A stretch of 63,242 bases of DNA from Armatimonadota bacterium (GCA_036504095.1 DASXVS010000059.1:1-63242), one strand, 5' to 3'; shown: positions 53,468 to 62,853, counted from the stretch's first letter. Program-made: numbers and translations. Notes: generated from the sequence alone by a model not told the origin.

Positions 53468-55975
53468 ATGGCTTGCGAGCACAGTTTTCAGTTCCCGTTA
53501 GAGCACGGTTTACATGCTCGCCCGGCTTCGGTCCTGCGGGACGCCGCGGATGCACATAGCGCTGATATCCGCTTTATCAACCATCGCAACGGCATCGAGG
53601 CCAACGCCAAGAGCGTGCTGTCGCTCATCGCGGCGGACGTACACCTCGGCGATCCTTGCTCCATCATCGTTGAAGGCGATGACGAACGGTCCGCTTGCGA
53701 TGCGCTCGCCGCCTTCCTCACAGACGTCTTCCCGGGCTGCGACGAACCGTTGCCGGCCCCGTCCATCGATGAGTCCGGAACAGCCCAGCCGCCCCGCGTT
53801 GTCGCATCCAGCGGCGCGACTTTCATCCGGGGTCTTTCGGCCTGTCCCGGTGTCGTTGAGGCGCCGGCGTTCGTCCTCGAAGCGGAGCCCCTGCCGGACG
53901 TGCCGGACCGCGCAGACTCGCCGGACCGGGAGAAAGCCATATTCGACATGGGTTTGGACGTCACCGCCAGCGATATGGTGACATCGCTCGAGCGCGTTTC
54001 CAATCCCACCGAGGCCGACGTACTGAAGGCGCATCTAGCCATCCTGCGCGACCCGGAGTTCCGAGACCGCGTTAACAGCGCCATCGCCTCGGGCTGCTCC
54101 GCCGGCGGAGCGATTATTGACGTTCAGACACACTACACGACGGTATTGGGGACATCGGAAAGCGCCTACCTGCGCGAACGAGCGATGGACGTCCGAGACG
54201 TCTCTTCCCAATTGCTCCGCCGCCTGTATCCGGATGCGTCGCGCCGTGAAAGGCCGGCGCCCTCTGGGCCGCATATCCTCGTTGCACAGGACCTCACCCC
54301 GTCCGAGTTCCTGTCGCAGGACAAGGCGCTCATCGCCGGAATCGTCCTCAGTGAAGGCGGAATCACCTCCCACACGGTGATCCTCGCCAGGGCGGCGGGA
54401 ATCCCCTGCGTTGTCGGCGCCCGAAACGCCCATCGCCTGGTTTCGACCGGTGTTCCGATGATCCTGGACGCGCGGCGCGGCTTGGTTTTGCCGGAGCCTC
54501 CCGAGGCGGTCTCCCGTTACTACCGCCTGGAGCAGAAGCGCGCCCGGCGGCGCCGCGAACAACTGGAAATCCACGCCGGCGCCCCAGGCCGGACTGCCGA
54601 CGGCCGTCCCGTCGAGGTCTCCGCCAACGCCAGCAGCGCCGAAGAAGCGGAAGCCGCCTTCATGGCCGGCGCGGAGGGCATCGGCCTGTTCCGCACTGAA
54701 CTGCTCTTTATGGACCGCTCCCAGCCCCCCACCGAGGAGGAGCAGTTCACGGTTTACTCCCGCCTCGTCACCGCCGCGAAAGGGCGGCCGGTGATCATTC
54801 GAACGCTCGATGTCGGCGGCGACAAGCCGGTACCCTATCTCTCTCTGCCCGAAGAACCGAATCCATTTCTGGGATACCGCGCCGTCCGGTTCTACCCGGA
54901 CCACGAGGATCTGCTGGCGACGCAGTTGCGGGCGATACTGCGCGCCGCGGCCCTCGGACCCGTACGCGTGATGGCGCCGATGATCTCCTGCGTGGAGGAA
55001 GTGCGATATGTGAGGGCTCTCGTGGGCAGGGTTGCCGAGGGTCTCGTTGCGGCCGGGCAGGCGCATGGCGCCGTCGAGATCGGCATCATGATTGAAGTGC
55101 CCTCCGCGGCGATGATCGTGGACGCGCTGGCCGTCGAGGCCGAGTTTTTCAGCATAGGCACCAACGATCTGGCGCAATACCTGATGGCCGTGGACCGGGG
55201 AAATCGCAAGATCGGGAAACTGGCGGGCATGCTGCACCCGGCTTTGCTCCGCACGCTCACCAAGATCGTGGACGACGCTCACGCCGCGGGACGATGGGTT
55301 GGCATGTGCGGCGAAATGGCAGGCGTGGAACGCCTCGCCCCGGTTCTGGTTGGCCTTGGGCTCGACGAATTAAGCATGGCAGGCCCCAACGTTACGGCGA
55401 TGAAGGCCGCGCTAGGGAAATGGCGCACGGACGAGTGTCGCGCGATGCTCGAAGCAGCCTCCAAAGCGCCAACTGCGACGGATGCCGACGCCATCGTGAC
55501 GGCATTCTCGCCGGCGGGTGAGAAACCCGGCGTCCTCGACGCGGCTATCGTAAACCTGGAATCCGAAGCACGGTCCCGCGACGAAGCCATCAAGGAACTG
55601 GTGGATCTCTTGTCGCTCGATGGCCGGATCGGCGATCCGAATCTCGTCGAAGAGGCGATCTGGCGCAGGGAAGACGAATATTCCACGGGAGTGGGATATG
55701 GATTCGCCATTCCGCACTGCAAATCCAAAGACGTGACGGTTAACTCAATCGGATTCCTGAAGCTGAACGAGCCGATCGAATGGCAGACGCTGGACGATGA
55801 GCCGGTGCGCGTCGTGCTGATGCTCGCAATCCGCGAGGCCGACCACGGCACGGAGCACCTCAGGATCTTCGCCCAACTCGCCCGAAAGATAATGGACGAT
55901 GACTTCCGTGAACGGCTGCTCACGGAAAATGACACAGTAGAGTTGGTTCGGTTCATCCAGTCAGAGATAGAGTAG
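53468..55975 (+). CDS. Multiphosphoryl transfer protein: HPr-EI-EIIA(Fru) fusion
   Basis: This 835-residue cytoplasmic protein unites three PTS parts in one chain. The HPr domain (about 1-90) has His16 in HGLHARPAS and the regulatory-type Ser49 in NAKS. Enzyme I (about 120-660) has active His302 in GGITSHTVILAR, and the PEP-binding GMCGEMAG is present. The EIIA(Fru) domain (about 690-835) has His750 in GFAIPHCKSKDV. The order matches E. coli FryA/PtsA-type proteins. It would carry phosphate from PEP to the EIIB encoded downstream. The ATG at 53468 is where the HPr domain begins; the frame runs a little further upstream. Confidence 0.95.
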   Translation: MACEHSFQFPLEHGLHARPASVLRDAADAHSADIRFINHRNGIEANAKSVLSLIAADVHLGDPCSIIVEGDDERSACDALAAFLTDVFPGCDEPLPAPSIDESGTAQPPRVVASSGATFIRGLSACPGVVEAPAFVLEAEPLPDVPDRADSPDREKAIFDMGLDVTASDMVTSLERVSNPTEADVLKAHLAILRDPEFRDRVNSAIASGCSAGGAIIDVQTHYTTVLGTSESAYLRERAMDVRDVSSQLLRRLYPDASRRERPAPSGPHILVAQDLTPSEFLSQDKALIAGIVLSEGGITSHTVILARAAGIPCVVGARNAHRLVSTGVPMILDARRGLVLPEPPEAVSRYYRLEQKRARRRREQLEIHAGAPGRTADGRPVEVSANASSAEEAEAAFMAGAEGIGLFRTELLFMDRSQPPTEEEQFTVYSRLVTAAKGRPVIIRTLDVGGDKPVPYLSLPEEPNPFLGYRAVRFYPDHEDLLATQLRAILRAAALGPVRVMAPMISCVEEVRYVRALVGRVAEGLVAAGQAHGAVEIGIMIEVPSAAMIVDALAVEAEFFSIGTNDLAQYLMAVDRGNRKIGKLAGMLHPALLRTLTKIVDDAHAAGRWVGMCGEMAGVERLAPVLVGLGLDELSMAGPNVTAMKAALGKWRTDECRAMLEAASKAPTATDADAIVTAFSPAGEKPGVLDAAIVNLESEARSRDEAIKELVDLLSLDGRIGDPNLVEEAIWRREDEYSTGVGYGFAIPHCKSKDVTVNSIGFLKLNEPIEWQTLDDEPVRVVLMLAIREADHGTEHLRIFAQLARKIMDDDFRERLLTENDTVELVRFIQSEIE

Positions 55976-56014
55976 AACCGGGCCCAACCCAATGAACACT
56001 AAGGAGCACCCCCG

Positions 56015-57154
56015 ATGGCATTTGAACCCCGGCGGCTAAAGCAGTACCTCTTGAGCGGCGTCTCGTACGCCATTCCGTTCGTCGCGTGCGGCGGCATTAT
56101 GATCGCCTTTGCGCTGGCGTTCGCCCCCAAGGGAGCGAACAACGCGCCTGACCCGTCCGGTTCCCCGGTCCTCTCCCTCATCTTGAATATCGGCGTTGCC
56201 GCATTCACGCTGCTGGTGCCGGTCCTGGCCGCCTATATTGCGTACGGAATTGCCGACCGCCCTGGCCTGGTCCCGGGTATGGTTGGCGGCTGGATCGCAA
56301 CCCACCTGGCGCCGGCCACGAAACTCGTGGCTATCACCGTCCCCGGGCTGAAGGATACGTATCAGCTCAAGCAGCTCACCCAAGCCACGATGGGTAACGG
56401 CGATTACATCAGCGCCGGGTTCCTGGGTGGTATCGTCGCCGGCCTCATCGCGGGATTCATCGCGCTGCAGATGAAGCGCATCAAGATGCCCCCCTACCTG
56501 AAGCCGATCATGCCGATCATGATCATCCCGGTTGTCTCTTCCCTCATCGTCGGTTTCATCATGTACAAGATCGTCGGCAACCCGGTGGCTGACCTGATGA
56601 ACTGGCTCACCGGTTGGCTGGCATCGATGGGTACCGGCAGCCAATGGGTGCTGGCCCTGATCCTCGGCGCGATGATCGCGTTCGATATGGGCGGCCCCGT
56701 GAACAAGGTGGCGTTCTTCTTCGGCGCGGCGATGATTACCAAGGGCAACCCTTATGTGATGGGCGCCTGCGCCGCCGCCATCTGCATCCCGCCGATCGGC
56801 CTCGGGCTGGCCACCATCGTCGCCAAGAGATTGTGGACCGAAGAGGAACGGGAGTCCGGCATCGCGTCACTCGCCATGGGTATGATCGGCATCACCGAAG
56901 GCGCCATCCCGTTCGCGGCGGCGGACCCGGTGCGTGTCATCCCGACTATTATGATCGGCTCGATGACCGGCGCGGTGATCGCCATGCTGATGAAGGTCGG
57001 TGACCAGGCGCCGCACGGCGGCCCCATCGTACTGCCGGTGGTCATCAACCGCGGATGGTTTGTGGTGGCCATCGTCGTTGGATCGGTTGTGGTAGCCACA
57101 ATCATCAACACGTTGCGCGCTATCGCGCAGAGGAAAGAGGAAGCGAAAGCATGA
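56015..57154 (+). CDS. PTS fructose-family EIIC membrane transporter
   Basis: This 379-residue membrane protein has about 10 hydrophobic helices and the fructose-type EIIC signature GITEGAIPF (292-300). Other marks are AFDMGGPVNKVAFFFGAA and GGIMIAFALAF. It carries the sugar through the inner membrane as it is phosphorylated by EIIB. The family takes up fructose, mannose or 2-O-alpha-mannosyl-glycerate. AAGGAG lies 8 nt before the ATG. Its stop overlaps the EIIB start by 4 nt. Confidence 0.95.
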   Translation: MAFEPRRLKQYLLSGVSYAIPFVACGGIMIAFALAFAPKGANNAPDPSGSPVLSLILNIGVAAFTLLVPVLAAYIAYGIADRPGLVPGMVGGWIATHLAPATKLVAITVPGLKDTYQLKQLTQATMGNGDYISAGFLGGIVAGLIAGFIALQMKRIKMPPYLKPIMPIMIIPVVSSLIVGFIMYKIVGNPVADLMNWLTGWLASMGTGSQWVLALILGAMIAFDMGGPVNKVAFFFGAAMITKGNPYVMGACAAAICIPPIGLGLATIVAKRLWTEEERESGIASLAMGMIGITEGAIPFAAADPVRVIPTIMIGSMTGAVIAMLMKVGDQAPHGGPIVLPVVINRGWFVVAIVVGSVVVATIINTLRAIAQRKEEAKA

Positions 57155-57453
57155 AGTATGTAGCCCTGACATCGTGCCCAACGGGCATCGCCCACACGTA
57201 CATGGCCGCCGAACAGCTCAAGAAGACCGGCAAGAAACTGGGCCACGACGTGAAGGTGGAAACCCAGGGCGCCATGGGCATCGAAGACCAATTGTCGGCA
57301 AAAGACATCCAGGAGGCCGACGCGGTGATCATCGCCTGTGATCTGCCCGTCATCGGCCGGGAGCGCTTCGATGGCAAGCGGATTCTGGAAGTGCCGGTTC
57401 AGGAAGCACTGAAGAACGCTCCCGGCATCTTCGAGAAGGTGCTGGCGGTCTAG
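57151..57453 (+). CDS. PTS fructose-family EIIB
   Basis: This 100-residue cytoplasmic domain has the phosphocysteine motif TSCPTGIAHTYMAAE with Cys9. It receives phosphate from the EIIA part of the fusion protein and gives it to the sugar. The ATGA overlap with EIIC shows coupled translation. Genes for a sugar-phosphate kinase or mannose-6-phosphate isomerase are not next to it, so the later metabolism is encoded elsewhere. Confidence 0.95.
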   Translation: MKYVALTSCPTGIAHTYMAAEQLKKTGKKLGHDVKVETQGAMGIEDQLSAKDIQEADAVIIACDLPVIGRERFDGKRILEVPVQEALKNAPGIFEKVLAV

Positions 57454-57490
57454 TTAGTCACCAACGTGTGCGCCGCTTCCTCCGGGACAG

Positions 57491-57557
57491 CGGCCGGCAA
57501 CACAAAGCGAAGCCTCTCAACGATGGGTTGAGAGGCTTCGCTTTGTGTTGCCGGCCG
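57491..57557. terminator. Perfect 31-bp hairpin between PTS and GH38 gene 2
   Basis: Arms at 57491-57521 and 57527-57557 are exact inverted copies (31 bp) around a 5-nt loop. It lies between the EIIB stop (57453) and the convergent second mannosidase stop (57575), so it probably terminates transcripts from both sides. An exact 31-bp stem is exceptionally long for a terminator. Confidence 0.85.
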
Positions 57558-57574
57558 ATTCTTCTTAGCGGGGC

Positions 57575-60109
57575 TTAGAACCCCACTCTGATCGTACCGA
57601 TGCCATACGGACGTGTCGTGACGTTGGCCAGGTTCCCCGTAACGGTGATCGAGCCGACCTGCTGGTGCTCCAGGATGTTCGTCGGTACGGCCGTCGTGAG
57701 AGGCTTCGGGAACGACACCTGCCCGTTCAGGGTTTGGCCGTGGTCTTCGTAGTATCGCAATATGTAGCCGCTGCCGTCTTCCGCGCGTTTGAAGGCCGTG
57801 ATGATCGCGTTCGGCAGATCCGTGCTGAGCATGGATTTCTCCGCGCCCCAGTCTCCCGTGTGCACCGTACAGGGCATCTGCCGGAGGCCCAGGTTGAACT
57901 GATAGCCGCGGCGCATGGTGTCTCCCAGTTTCCAGTCTCCGCTGTGCGGATAGACGGAGTAATTGATGAGGTGCTTTCCCTTGTCGCCAACGGTGTCCGG
58001 GTTTGAAGTACCACGCAGGAGCGATATCCGCATCGTGGAGCCGTTGACATCCGCGCCATACTTGCAGTCATTGAGCACGGAAACGCCATAAGTCGTCCCC
58101 TGGCTCTCGTCCATCCATTTCTGCATCGGGATATCCACGTGGCCATCGGTGGGACGCTGGATCGCGTAGAACGGACCGTCCATCGTGGCGATGGGCGATG
58201 TGAGCGACGTCGGGATGATGGATTTGAGCAGGAGGTTGTAGTCGTTGAAATCGGCATTGATGCGGGCGTCCACCCGCGGGACACCGCGATAGATGAAGAT
58301 GTCCTGCACGTAGGTTGAGGTGCCGTTCGGGTAAGTGGCCTGAAAATGCGCCCGCACCGGGCCGGTCTCGAGCACTTTGAAATTGGTCGCGGTATCGAGG
58401 TAGGTTGTCGTTCCGTTGAGGGAGATGGACCACGCGCTGTTGCCCGAGTTTTCGCCCAGCACTACGAGGCGAAACGCCTTCTGGCCGGTGGCGAGCACTT
58501 CCTTGTTGTTGATTCGGTCGTAAAGCCTTGAGACCTGGCCCGTGGGCCCATCAATATTGACGATGAACTGAGGCGTTGTGACGACCTGGGTGGTACCGTT
58601 CACGGTCACTGTGATCGGATCGTTGAGCGTCATGTCTGCAGCGGCGGGAGCTACGTGATACACGCGGTATCCCAGGCTGGGCATGGAATTCGCCACGAAC
58701 GTGAAGGTGATGAAAACCTTGCCGTCCCTCGCCTCCCGGCCGATGATCTGGGCCGCCTGACGAACACCCTGCGGATCCGTGACCGCGACGAACGGTGTGT
58801 CCGCATCAAACGGCATGGTCACTTCAATGGGGTCGCTGCGGGTCCAGGCCACGGGGTTAAAGAGGGTAAAGGGCTTCCCGTCCCCTGTCGTGTCCACGTG
58901 CTTTTCCAGCACGCTCCACGCGTTACCGATATGCTTATCGGTGATCAGTTTCATCAGCTTCTGCTTGTTCGCCGCTTCCTCGTACGTGCTGTGGATGGCG
59001 GTTCCGGGCGCGATGTCGTGGAACTGGTTGAAAGCCACGTGCCGCCAGCCGAAGCGGAGGTCGTCGTACGGATAGTCGCCGCCGTTTATGCTTGCGAGCG
59101 ACGCGAGGGTTTCGGCGACATACATCTCGTTTTCAGAGTCGCGGACGATGCGCTTCATGTCTCCGTGGGTGGTGTAGCAACCCTCGAAGGTGTACTGGAG
59201 GTCGCGATTAACGGAGGGGAATCCGGTGGAGGGTTCCGCGGCCCGAACGGCGTTGTAAAAATCAAGGAACTGGGCCTCGCGGACTTCCGGGAAAGTCGGA
59301 TCGGTCTTCAGCATCTCGAGTGCGGTGAGGTCGGAGATCGCCGGGCCCCCGCCGTGGTCTCCGGTTCCCAGCGCAACAAGCGCCATATTAACGCCGCTTT
59401 GCGCCTTGATCGTGGCCGGATAGTTCGTCTGATTCGCCGGGTCCACGGTGTTGTTATACCACCCGGGCGAGAACGGGGAATATGCCAGGACGCGCGATTG
59501 ATCGGGCCCCTGCCACCAGAACAGGTTTACATCCGGGCCGCGCACCGGGCACCGCGCAAAGAAGAAGTTCTGGATTTCGGCCTCCCGGAGGATCTGCGGA
59601 AGCTGGCGGGTGTGCCCGAACGTGTCGGGGAGGAAGCCCACCTCGGCCTGCTTCCCGAATTTCTCCTTGAAGTATCCCTGGCCGTAAATGAATGACCGCG
59701 CCAGCGCCTCTCCACTGGGGATGTCCTCATCGCTTTCATCCCACATCCCGCCCAACAGCTCCCACTGGCCATTGGCGACCTTCGCCTTGATGTCCTGGAA
59801 AACCTTCGGGTCCATCCGTTCCATCGCCAGGTACGCCGACGCCTGAGTTTCGCCGAAATGGAAGCCCGGGAACCGGTACATAAGGTTCAGCTGCGTCTGT
59901 GCCGTTCCGCTCCACGTCTTCGTCGTGTCCGGCCAGTCCCATAGCCAGTTGAAGTCGATGTGGCTGTAGCCGCAGTAGTAGAGGACGCCGGCCGGGCTGC
60001 CAGGCGATCGCTTAACGATAAGCGTTGCCGGCTCCTTCGGCATTTTCAGGTGGGCCGCAGCGGGCGGAACGATCAACAGCGCGGCGAAGAGAGCGAAGCG
60101 TACCTTCAT
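57575..60109 (-). CDS. Secreted GH38 alpha-mannosidase 2
   Basis: This 844-residue protein has a signal peptide (about 1-19, FALFAALLIVPPAAA) and a GH38 catalytic domain: zinc ligands in GYSHIDFNWLWDW (His50, Asp52), nucleophile Asp162 in GFLPDTFGHTRQLPQ, and FNQFHDIAPGTAI. It ends with the normal GH38 C-terminal beta domains and lacks the extra lectin modules of the first mannosidase, to which it is only distantly similar. It may act on a different linkage or shorter oligosaccharide. An operator-like element overlaps its likely promoter. Confidence 0.93.
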   Translation of the reverse strand: MKVRFALFAALLIVPPAAAHLKMPKEPATLIVKRSPGSPAGVLYYCGYSHIDFNWLWDWPDTTKTWSGTAQTQLNLMYRFPGFHFGETQASAYLAMERMDPKVFQDIKAKVANGQWELLGGMWDESDEDIPSGEALARSFIYGQGYFKEKFGKQAEVGFLPDTFGHTRQLPQILREAEIQNFFFARCPVRGPDVNLFWWQGPDQSRVLAYSPFSPGWYNNTVDPANQTNYPATIKAQSGVNMALVALGTGDHGGGPAISDLTALEMLKTDPTFPEVREAQFLDFYNAVRAAEPSTGFPSVNRDLQYTFEGCYTTHGDMKRIVRDSENEMYVAETLASLASINGGDYPYDDLRFGWRHVAFNQFHDIAPGTAIHSTYEEAANKQKLMKLITDKHIGNAWSVLEKHVDTTGDGKPFTLFNPVAWTRSDPIEVTMPFDADTPFVAVTDPQGVRQAAQIIGREARDGKVFITFTFVANSMPSLGYRVYHVAPAAADMTLNDPITVTVNGTTQVVTTPQFIVNIDGPTGQVSRLYDRINNKEVLATGQKAFRLVVLGENSGNSAWSISLNGTTTYLDTATNFKVLETGPVRAHFQATYPNGTSTYVQDIFIYRGVPRVDARINADFNDYNLLLKSIIPTSLTSPIATMDGPFYAIQRPTDGHVDIPMQKWMDESQGTTYGVSVLNDCKYGADVNGSTMRISLLRGTSNPDTVGDKGKHLINYSVYPHSGDWKLGDTMRRGYQFNLGLRQMPCTVHTGDWGAEKSMLSTDLPNAIITAFKRAEDGSGYILRYYEDHGQTLNGQVSFPKPLTTAVPTNILEHQQVGSITVTGNLANVTTRPYGIGTIRVGF

Positions 60110-60269
60110 TTGATGACCTCACGATCTGTGATCAATGGACAATGGCCGATTGGCGATCTGCCGCAAGATTCCTGTGAAAAATTCAATCCCCGCACTTCCT
60201 GGTGGCCCCCCGAACGTCCGGGCAAGGCTGCTTGACTTTGTCGTCGAAATACTGTTGTCACCTTCGATG

Positions 60270-60319
60270 TTGCGGTCCAATCCATGATATCATATAGACG
60301 GACCATAATTGCACCAAAA
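60270..60319. promoter_or_regulatory. Divergent promoters sharing operator C
   Basis: Plus-strand promoter: TTGCGG (60270-60275), 17 bp, TATAGA (60293-60298), driving the NHL gene. Minus-strand promoter: TTTTGG (60314-60319), 17 bp, TATATG (60291-60296), driving the mannosidase. The element TTTGGTGCAATTATGGTCC (minus strand, 60300-60318) overlaps the minus -35 and spacer and the plus start site, so a bound repressor could block both. Confidence 0.5.
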
Positions 60320-60339
60320 TTCACAAGAGGTTGCACCAG

Positions 60340-62748
60340 ATGCGCTCATTTATCCGTTTCTTCGTTTCAGCGGCCGCCGTGGCGTCCGCGATCGCGGCGG
60401 TTTCGGCCGCAACGCCGGTAGTCGTGAACATCGTCGGATCCGGCCCGCTCGGGTGGGATAACGGGGTCTTCGCCGGGGAGGCCTCGCCGGCGCCAATGGC
60501 GAGCCTGGACGCGCCCACGGGTGTGACGACGACCTCCGACGGGCGTATCCTGATGGCCGATTTCATGGGCAACCGCATCCGGGCCGTCGGCACGGACGGA
60601 TTGATCTCCACGCAGGCCGGCAACGGCTGGCCGGGGAGCCAGGGTGGGACGACTGCGCCCACCATCAGCCTGTGGGGGCCGTGGAGCGTGGCCGTCCGCG
60701 GCACAGGCGTAGCATTTTCAGACTCGTTCAACTCGTCCATACGCACGATTACGGGTGGCACCATCATACAGACCGCCGGCGTCATCGGCACCGTCTCCAA
60801 CACGTACTACACCGGCTGGGCCGGATTTGACGGCGACAACGGACCTGCGACTTCCGCCCACCTGAACTGGCCGACGGGCATTGCCTCCGACAGCGCGGGC
60901 AATCTTTATATTGCCGACTCCTGCAATCATCGGATCCGCAAGATCAACGCCGCCGGCACCATCACAACGGTGGCCGGAAACGGCTGGCGGGACACCTGGG
61001 GCCGCGGACGCTACGCCGGAGACGGCGGTCCGGCCACATCTGCGTGCTTGAACTGGCCGACGGCGGTAACCGTGGACGGGCTGGGTAATCTGTACATCGC
61101 CGATACCTATAACCAGCGTATCCGGCGGGTGGACTCCCAGACGCAGGTCATCACCACCGTGGCAGGCACCGGGGACGTCGGCGGTGACGGCGATGGCGGC
61201 CCCGCGACGTCTGCCCGCCTGAACCATCCCCAGGGTCTGGCTCTGGGTGCGGACGGAACGCTCTACATCGCGGATTCGCTTAATCACCGCATCCGCTCGG
61301 TCAGCAGCGGCGCCATCAGCGCCGTGGCCGGGACCGGAGTGCGAGGTTACGCCGGCGATAACTACAGCGCCCTGTCGGCACAGTTCAGCGAACCCCGCGG
61401 CCTCGCCGTCACGCCCCTCGGCGACCTCATCGTCGCGGACACCGGCAACAATCGCGTGCGGATGATCATCTTCGGCGACACGGGACAGCTCGAAGGCATC
61501 GTCCGCGACGGCCAGACGAATGCCCCCATCCCCGGCGCCTCGGTTTGCTGGAGCGGCCTGCAGTCTTCCGCGGACGCGAATGGTTACTATATGCTGACGC
61601 TTCGGACCGGCAGCCCGGTGGTCACAGCCTCGGCTCCAGCGTATGGTCCGGCGGCGGACACAGTGGACATCACGGCCGGCGTTACCACCGTTCACGACTT
61701 CCTCCTGCCGTCCGGCACCGTCACCGGTCACGTGAGCGATGACGGCGGACACATCGTCGCGGGCGCAACGGTTACGGCGGCAGGTGCAACTGCGACGACC
61801 GGACCGGATGGTTCCTTCCAGATGCGGCTTGCGCCCGGCGCCCAGCCGATGACCGCCTCGAAATTCGGCTATGGACCGTCGACCACAACCGTCCAGGTGC
61901 CCACCAACGGCTCCATTCCCGTCCGACTGGTGGTCAGCCGCATCCGCTCCGTCGCCGTGCCGCTGAGCTACAACACCGACTGGATGTCGTGGCACACCAA
62001 TCCCGGCGATTACACCAACCCATCCATAGACTACGCCTACCCCGCCGAGCAGTTGCCGGCTTCGCTCAGCATCTTCACCCTGCCCACATCCGGCGCCCCC
62101 GTGGACTTCTCGTTCCCGGACAAAACCGACGGAGTGAATAACTGCATCTTCATCAACTCACAGGTCATCAACGTGCCCCAGGGGCATTATGCGGGGCTTC
62201 ACATGCTGGAGTCGGCGCGTTTTGGCGGGTTCACCGGCACAGTCACCCTGACGTACTCGGACGCCAGCACCACCAGCGCGTCGCTGATGTTCAGCGACTG
62301 GGCCTGGAATGCCGTTGGAAGCCCGTTGGGCGCGAACGAGAGCGTCGCGATTTCCTGCGACCACCGGCATCAAACGGGCGCTGCCCAAAGCACACCGCCC
62401 GTGGACATCCTCCACTCGCAGATGGCCGTCAACCCGGCTAAGACCCTCGTTTCCATCACTTTGCCGGCCGATAGTTCGGGGAGCGGTTCCAAGGACGGTT
62501 ACCTCTTCGCTCTGTCCCTCGATTCCATCGGCGCCGCCCTGAGCTATGGCGATATCGACGGCGACGGAGTCGTCACCGCCGCGGACGCGGCCGCCGCTTT
62601 GTCCAATGCGGCGGGCCTGTCGGCACTCAGCGCGCCTCAGACGATCCGCGGCGATGTCGCGCCAGTCTGGCCTGACGGATCCTACGGCGACGGCACGATC
62701 GGCATCGACGACGCCCTGCGGATTCTCCGCCTGGCCCGCATGGGCTGA
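60340..62748 (+). CDS. Secreted NHL-repeat, carboxypeptidase-regulatory-like, dockerin-tailed protein
   Basis: The 802-residue product has a signal peptide (about 1-24), five or six NHL beta-propeller blades (TVAGNG, YAGDGGPATSA, LNWPTAVTVDGLGNLYIADT repeated), two carboxypeptidase-regulatory-like Ig domains (LEGIVRDGQTNAPIPGASV; TVTGHVSDDGGHIVAGATV), a beta domain, and a C-terminal dockerin-like pair (YGDIDGDGVVTAADAAAAL; YGDGTIGIDDALRILRLARM). It is likely a secreted binding or scaffold-associated protein. The ATG at 60340 has AGAGG about 9 nt upstream; a TTG at 60331 is possible. Confidence 0.88.
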   Translation: MRSFIRFFVSAAAVASAIAAVSAATPVVVNIVGSGPLGWDNGVFAGEASPAPMASLDAPTGVTTTSDGRILMADFMGNRIRAVGTDGLISTQAGNGWPGSQGGTTAPTISLWGPWSVAVRGTGVAFSDSFNSSIRTITGGTIIQTAGVIGTVSNTYYTGWAGFDGDNGPATSAHLNWPTGIASDSAGNLYIADSCNHRIRKINAAGTITTVAGNGWRDTWGRGRYAGDGGPATSACLNWPTAVTVDGLGNLYIADTYNQRIRRVDSQTQVITTVAGTGDVGGDGDGGPATSARLNHPQGLALGADGTLYIADSLNHRIRSVSSGAISAVAGTGVRGYAGDNYSALSAQFSEPRGLAVTPLGDLIVADTGNNRVRMIIFGDTGQLEGIVRDGQTNAPIPGASVCWSGLQSSADANGYYMLTLRTGSPVVTASAPAYGPAADTVDITAGVTTVHDFLLPSGTVTGHVSDDGGHIVAGATVTAAGATATTGPDGSFQMRLAPGAQPMTASKFGYGPSTTTVQVPTNGSIPVRLVVSRIRSVAVPLSYNTDWMSWHTNPGDYTNPSIDYAYPAEQLPASLSIFTLPTSGAPVDFSFPDKTDGVNNCIFINSQVINVPQGHYAGLHMLESARFGGFTGTVTLTYSDASTTSASLMFSDWAWNAVGSPLGANESVAISCDHRHQTGAAQSTPPVDILHSQMAVNPAKTLVSITLPADSSGSGSKDGYLFALSLDSIGAALSYGDIDGDGVVTAADAAAALSNAAGLSALSAPQTIRGDVAPVWPDGSYGDGTIGIDDALRILRLARMG

Positions 62749-62759
62749 GTGGCAAGCGC

Positions 62760-62778
62760 TTTGGAAACAAATTGGACC
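62760..62778 (+). promoter_or_regulatory. Operator D upstream of GntR gene
   Basis: TTTGGAAACAAATTGGACC has TTGG half-sites 11 bp apart. It merges into the palindrome AAATTGG-A-CCAATTT (62769-62783). It begins 12 bp after the NHL gene stop and about 120 bp before the GntR gene start. Confidence 0.55.
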
Positions 62779-62834
62779 AATTTCGCCCAAACCTGTAGGT
62801 TTTGTCGCCCCACGGGTGTATTTATTAAGTGAAG

Positions 62835-62853
62835 TTTGGTACAGGTTTGGACA
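62835..62853 (+). promoter_or_regulatory. Operator E upstream of GntR gene
   Basis: TTTGGTACAGGTTTGGACA matches operator B (53357) most closely. It lies about 30 bp before the GntR gene start codon, a good position for autoregulation. Confidence 0.6.
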
